6,690 bases of DNA, taken from NCBI GenBank assembly GCA_043820045.1, contig JBDREF010000311.1, forward strand, positions 1 through 6,690, read 5' to 3'. The position numbers and the translations under genes were made by a program. The notes below the pieces were generated by a model. The model was not told the origin of the DNA. It searched no databases and was given only the letters and a program-made list of their open reading frames with translations. Shown here one piece after another: positions 5,710 to 6,690 of the stretch (position 1 is the first letter of the stretch; each line of letters starts with the position of its first letter). Source of the stretch: JBDREF01 sp043820045 (lineage in GTDB: Bacteria; Planctomycetota; Phycisphaerae; Sedimentisphaerales; Anaerobacaceae).

Positions 5710-6690
5710 ATCTGGGTATTTCAAAAAATATAGTCCGAGAACAGCAGGCTGCATACGCGGCGGCGGGCGCGAAGCAGGATCATGCCCTGGTACGGGAACT
5801 ATGGGCTATTGAGGGGCGGTCGGATCGGTTCCATGTTCAGCGAATAGCCGAGAGATCAGGTCTGCCGGTTAAATGGCTTTCCGCACCGCCGAGGATCAAT
5901 GGAGAGCGGGGCATAGATAAGCTCATGGAGGAACGGAATGTCCTGTTGCTTCGCGACCGTAAAAGCCCGTTCATCGAACAGTTTCAGCATCCGCTGGGAC
6001 GGTGCGCGAAGTTCTATAAGCTGACGGCCTACAACAACTGCAATTTCTGGTGCGAATACTGTTACCTGTACCTGACGTTTCGGACCTGCCCGGTGTCAAC
6101 GCACTTTGTGAACTACGACAGGATGTTTAAGGATATAGAGAAGTTTGACAGGCAGAGCATTCCCGATGCCCTTCGCGTTCTGAATCTTGGCGAGCTCGGC
6201 GATCCGTTGGCTGTGGATGATATCACCGAGCTGTCGGAGCAACTTGTTCCGTTCATGCCGGCACATGCGCCTCACACGAAGCTGCTGTTCCTGACCAAGA
6301 GCGACTGTGTCCGGAATCTGTTGGAGATGCAGCATGGCGGACAGACGATCATTGCGTTCAGCGTCAACACGGACAAGGTATGGCAGTATCTGGAGCACCG
6401 GACGCCGTCGCCGACGGACCGGCTGAAAGCGGCGCGCAAGGTTAAGGATGCAGGGTATGAGGTGCGTCTGCGAATAGACCCGGTGGTCCGATATTCAACG
6501 TGGGAAAAGGATTATCACCAGCTTACGGAGATGATTTTCGATCACGTCGAACCTTCGAGGATCACGATTGGCGAGTACCGCCCCGCAGAAGGGCTTTCAA
6601 GTCACATCAAGACACGTTTCCCGGAATCGTCCCTTCTGAAGGTAAATGGTTCGCTGATTGTCGAGGCAGGAAAATTGCGATATCCGAGGG
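5706..6690 (+). CDS. SPL-like (spore photoproduct lyase family) radical SAM protein, 3'-truncated
   Basis: Open from the GTG at 5706 to the window end, 328 residues visible. The iron-sulfur motif C112-NFW-C116-EY-C119 is followed by YLYLTF, closely like the CxxxCHYCYLQTT of SPL proteins, with tyrosines Y118 and Y120 at the SPL-conserved places. Downstream, LGELGDPLAVDDITELS (162 onward), LLFLTKSDC, TIIAFSVNTDKVW, HRTPSPTDRLKAARKVKDAGYEV and LRIDPVV follow the SPL order: a (S/G)DP motif, TK-[ST]-D, SLN-like, and the helix before the last strands. SPL enzymes repair thymine dimers using a 5'-deoxyadenosyl radical. No cysteine lies between C128 and C201, where the SPL catalytic cysteine is expected, so a different reaction or substrate is likely. 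The roughly 95-residue N-terminal region includes HVQRIAERSGLPVKWL. By family length, the missing C-terminus is probably short. It follows tcmP with a GTGA overlap, and the two are likely partners. Confidence 0.85.
   Translation, partial: MNLGISKNIVREQQAAYAAAGAKQDHALVRELWAIEGRSDRFHVQRIAERSGLPVKWLSAPPRINGERGIDKLMEERNVLLLRDRKSPFIEQFQHPLGRCAKFYKLTAYNNCNFWCEYCYLYLTFRTCPVSTHFVNYDRMFKDIEKFDRQSIPDALRVLNLGELGDPLAVDDITELSEQLVPFMPAHAPHTKLLFLTKSDCVRNLLEMQHGGQTIIAFSVNTDKVWQYLEHRTPSPTDRLKAARKVKDAGYEVRLRIDPVVRYSTWEKDYHQLTEMIFDHVEPSRITIGEYRPAEGLSSHIKTRFPESSLLKVNGSLIVEAGKLRYPR

Noticed and set aside
6096..6398. Minus-strand open frame of 100 codons near the window end
   Set aside because: It lies opposite the SPL-like radical SAM gene, whose motifs are clear, so it is a shadow.

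Overview
The window is a tightly packed, entirely plus-strand operon with no intergenic room. It looks like a bacterial defence island. It carries, in order: the 3' end of a TaqI/Eco57I-like DNA methyltransferase or type IIG restriction-modification gene, a RloC-like/SMC-like AAA ATPase, a 35-codon ORF, an OLD-family ATPase/TOPRIM nuclease, a 60-codon ORF related to the first small one, a TcmP-like (three-Cys-motif partner) protein, and the 5' part of a radical SAM gene of the spore-photoproduct-lyase (SPL) type. No rRNA, tRNA, CRISPR array, integrase, transposase, promoter or terminator was recognised.

Organism: the sequence suggests a bacterium of moderate to moderately high GC, with GTG starts used twice and good GGAGG-type Shine-Dalgarno sites. 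Composition is uneven: GC-rich in the methyltransferase and radical SAM genes, lower in the middle. That fits an accessory region assembled from several sources. I cannot assign a phylum.

Layout: five of the six gene junctions are 4-nt ATGA or GTGA overlaps (1153-1156, 2811-2814, 4670-4673, 4849-4852, 5706-5709). The only gap is 6 nt (2701-2706). This implies one transcript and translational coupling, and it is the main evidence that the two small ORFs are real or recently real genes.

The most unusual structure is a direct repeat of about 57 nt (2731-2787 and 4703-4759). It encodes the same stretch, LIDHLGQMLGxSER, in both small ORFs and brackets the OLD nuclease gene. Recombination across it would remove the OLD gene and leave one intact small ORF joining the AAA gene to tcmP. 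The OLD gene therefore looks like a cassette placed inside a small ORF of an older operon.

How the genes may work together (inference): the methyltransferase provides modification and recognition. The AAA and OLD ATPases are candidate sensors or effectors. The TcmP/SPL-like pair suggests nucleic-acid modification or repair chemistry. The SPL-like protein keeps the CxxxCxxC iron-sulfur motif but shows no cysteine where the SPL catalytic one is expected, so its reaction is probably different.
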